Assembly: GCA_949948825.1 (NCBI GenBank)
Contig: CATLIJ010000107.1
Span: 1-7,913, forward strand
DNA from: an uncultured Clostridiaceae bacterium
GTDB taxonomy: Bacteria > Bacillota > Clostridia > Lachnospirales > Lachnospiraceae
DNA length: 7,913 nucleotides
Direction of reading: 5' to 3'
Numbering within the stretch: position 1 is the stretch's first letter; each line of letters starts with the position of its first letter. A program made the position numbers and the translations under genes. The notes beneath the pieces are model-generated. The model worked only from the letters and a program-made list of their open reading frames with translations, was not told the DNA's origin and searched no databases. Below, piece after piece: positions 6,846 to 7,913 of the stretch.

Positions 6846-7687
6846 TGAAAACACCAGAACAGCTAAAGGGAGCAATTCGGAATTTTGCAGCAAACAATAA
6901 TCTGAGAGCTTTGGATGTACAACATATGTTTATGTTTGAACGCATTTTGGAGCGGCTTTCCGTATCTCCTTATGCACAGATTTTTATCCTGAAAGGCGGT
7001 TTGCTGATTTCTTCTATGATTGGAGTTGGAGCCAGAACCACAATGGATATGGATACGACCGTAAGAGGAGTGTAGATGGAGGAAGATGAAATCGTCAAAA
7101 TTTTCAAAGAGATTCTTGCCATTGATACAGGTGACGGGATAACCTTTGAATATCAGCGCATAGAGCCAATCCGTGAAGAGGATGTCTATAATAATTTTCG
7201 TATTCATATAGCAGCGAAGTATGGGAAAATAAACAGTCCCATGAAAGTGGATGTTACAACAGGAGATAAGATCACTCCGGCAGCCATTCAGTATGATTAT
7301 CCATTTATATTTGAGGATAAATCGATACCGATTATGGCTTACACGCTTGAAACGGTTTTGGCAGAGAAGTATGAAACTATTATCCACAGAAATATAGGAA
7401 ATACAAGAGCCAGGGATTTTTATGATCTTCATGTCCTCTATCATGAGCGCAGAGACAGCGTCAGACCGGATATCTTAAAAATGGCGATAGAGCATACTGC
7501 TGTCAAAAGAGAATCAATGGATATGCTGAAAGACTGGAAGGAGATCATGAGGGATATGCGTGAGGAAACTGCACTTTACAGCTTGTGGCGGAATTACGCA
7601 GCGGAAAACAGTTATGCAGAAGGGCTGGAGTTCCATGTGCTTTTGGATACAGTCGAGGAGATTGCAAAACTGATTGATATAGAATAA
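6845..7687 (+). pseudogene. abiEii: AbiEii/AbiGii nucleotidyltransferase toxin gene interrupted by an in-frame TAG
   Basis: Read through its stop, this frame gives one AbiEii-like protein of about 280 residues. The first 76 residues (6845-7072) carry the nucleotidyltransferase core FILKGGLLISS (47-57), with Gly51-Gly52, followed by ARTTMDMDTTV (63-73), where Asp68 and Asp70 are the predicted metal ligands. The rest of the domain lies after the stop: KVDVTTGDKITPAAIQYDY, then LAEKYETII and RARDFYDL, all family motifs. TAG at 7073-7075 falls directly after the DxD region with no change of frame, so a single substitution is the simplest cause. AbiEii toxins act in the cytoplasm as NTP-using nucleotidyltransferases that halt growth. 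As written the toxin is probably inactive unless the two halves assemble. The upstream antitoxin is intact. Confidence 0.85.
7076..7687 (+). CDS. C-terminal part of AbiEii toxin, possibly translated separately
   Basis: ATG 7076 follows immediately after the TAG that interrupts abiEii and is preceded by AAGAGGAG at 7063-7070, 5 nt upstream, a good ribosome binding site. Reinitiation could therefore yield a 203-residue polypeptide without the GG and DxD catalytic elements. It keeps MKVDVTTGD, the LAEKYETII and RARDFYDL helices and a helical C-terminal region. Alone it cannot be a complete nucleotidyltransferase. Whether it is made, and whether it can complement the N-terminal fragment, cannot be read from the sequence. 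The purine-rich site may simply be the normal codons for the R-G region of the intact gene. Confidence 0.5.
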   Translation: MEEDEIVKIFKEILAIDTGDGITFEYQRIEPIREEDVYNNFRIHIAAKYGKINSPMKVDVTTGDKITPAAIQYDYPFIFEDKSIPIMAYTLETVLAEKYETIIHRNIGNTRARDFYDLHVLYHERRDSVRPDILKMAIEHTAVKRESMDMLKDWKEIMRDMREETALYSLWRNYAAENSYAEGLEFHVLLDTVEEIAKLIDIE

Positions 7688-7698
7688 AGGAGCGTATA

Positions 7699-7913
7699 AT
7701 GAGTGATATTCTATAGTAGTGACTGAAGAACAGATTGCTCAGCTGTCTGCCCTGCTCAAAGAATATGAGCTTGCCAGCACTAATTTTGAGGCTATGTCCC
7801 CATCTGTAAAGAAAACCTACACGCGGGCATATTTGGATGCAAAGACAGATGACGGACGGGAAAAGCGGATTGCCTGGATGGTGGACAGGCTCAATAAAAA
7901 TTTAAAACCGATG
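7699..7913 (+). pseudogene. Remnant of a YdeI/OmpD-associated (bacteriocin-protection-like) family gene, N-terminal part lost
   Basis: The frame open from 7707, with a possible GTG at 7719, runs to the window edge without a stop. From GTG it gives 65 residues: VTEEQIAQLSALLKEYE, then a linker, then FEAMSPSVKKTYTRAYLDAK and REKRIAWMVDRLNKNL. This matches the helical C-terminal part of YdeI/OmdA family proteins, whose full length is about 190 residues; roughly 120 N-terminal residues are absent. Upstream, AAAGGAG (7686-7692) and ATG 7699 form a plausible start, but that frame encodes only MSDIL before TAG, and it is out of frame with the conserved part. An internal deletion joining the original start to the 3' end would explain this. 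The gene is probably non-functional. The family's true role is poorly defined. Confidence 0.7.

Noticed and set aside
7073..7075. TAG as a recoded sense codon (readthrough or an unusual amino acid)
   Set aside because: No conserved downstream structure is evident, and neighbouring decayed genes make a simple nonsense mutation more likely.
1..7913. tRNA, rRNA, CRISPR array, insertion sequence or integrase
   Set aside because: No cloverleaf, rRNA-like stretch, regularly spaced repeats or transposase/integrase motifs were seen on either strand.

Overview
The window looks like chromosomal DNA of a Gram-positive Clostridia member, most likely a Lachnospiraceae gut anaerobe. This is an inference from the strong AAGGAG/GAGGTGA ribosome binding sites, the codon use, and the resemblance of the proteins to families I associate with that group. 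Every gene I accept is on the + strand. Two regions of different character meet near position 5930.

Region 1 (1-5929) is the middle of a cell-surface polysaccharide locus, probably for a rhamnose-containing polymer. In order it holds: the C-terminal end of a multi-pass membrane protein that resembles a Wzx-type flippase; a GT2 glycosyltransferase with rhamnosyltransferase-like motifs; a small DUF2304 membrane protein; a large DUF2142 membrane protein, possibly a GT-C-type glycosyltransferase; rfbC (dTDP-4-dehydrorhamnose 3,5-epimerase), which acts in dTDP-L-rhamnose synthesis; a Wzm/TagG-type ABC-2 permease for polysaccharide export; and a CgeB-like cytoplasmic glycosyltransferase. The first four genes overlap (13, 4 and 41 nt). 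The last three are separated by 54-90 nt gaps, each with its own good ribosome binding site. No Wzt-type ATPase for the permease lies in the window, and no terminator is evident. The rfbC-permease gap carries a strong stem-loop within a stretch that may be a dispersed repeat.

Region 2 (5922-7913) is more AT-rich and carries accessory genes in decay. It holds a small unrecognised ORF that appears frameshifted; a type IV toxin-antitoxin (AbiE) module with an intact AbiEi antitoxin and an AbiEii nucleotidyltransferase toxin split by an in-frame TAG; and the 3' part of a YdeI/OmpD-associated family gene that has lost its N-terminal part. An imperfect inverted repeat upstream of abiEi is a candidate autoregulatory operator. 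The simplest reading is that an accessory module became joined to the polysaccharide locus immediately after the last glycosyltransferase and is now degrading.
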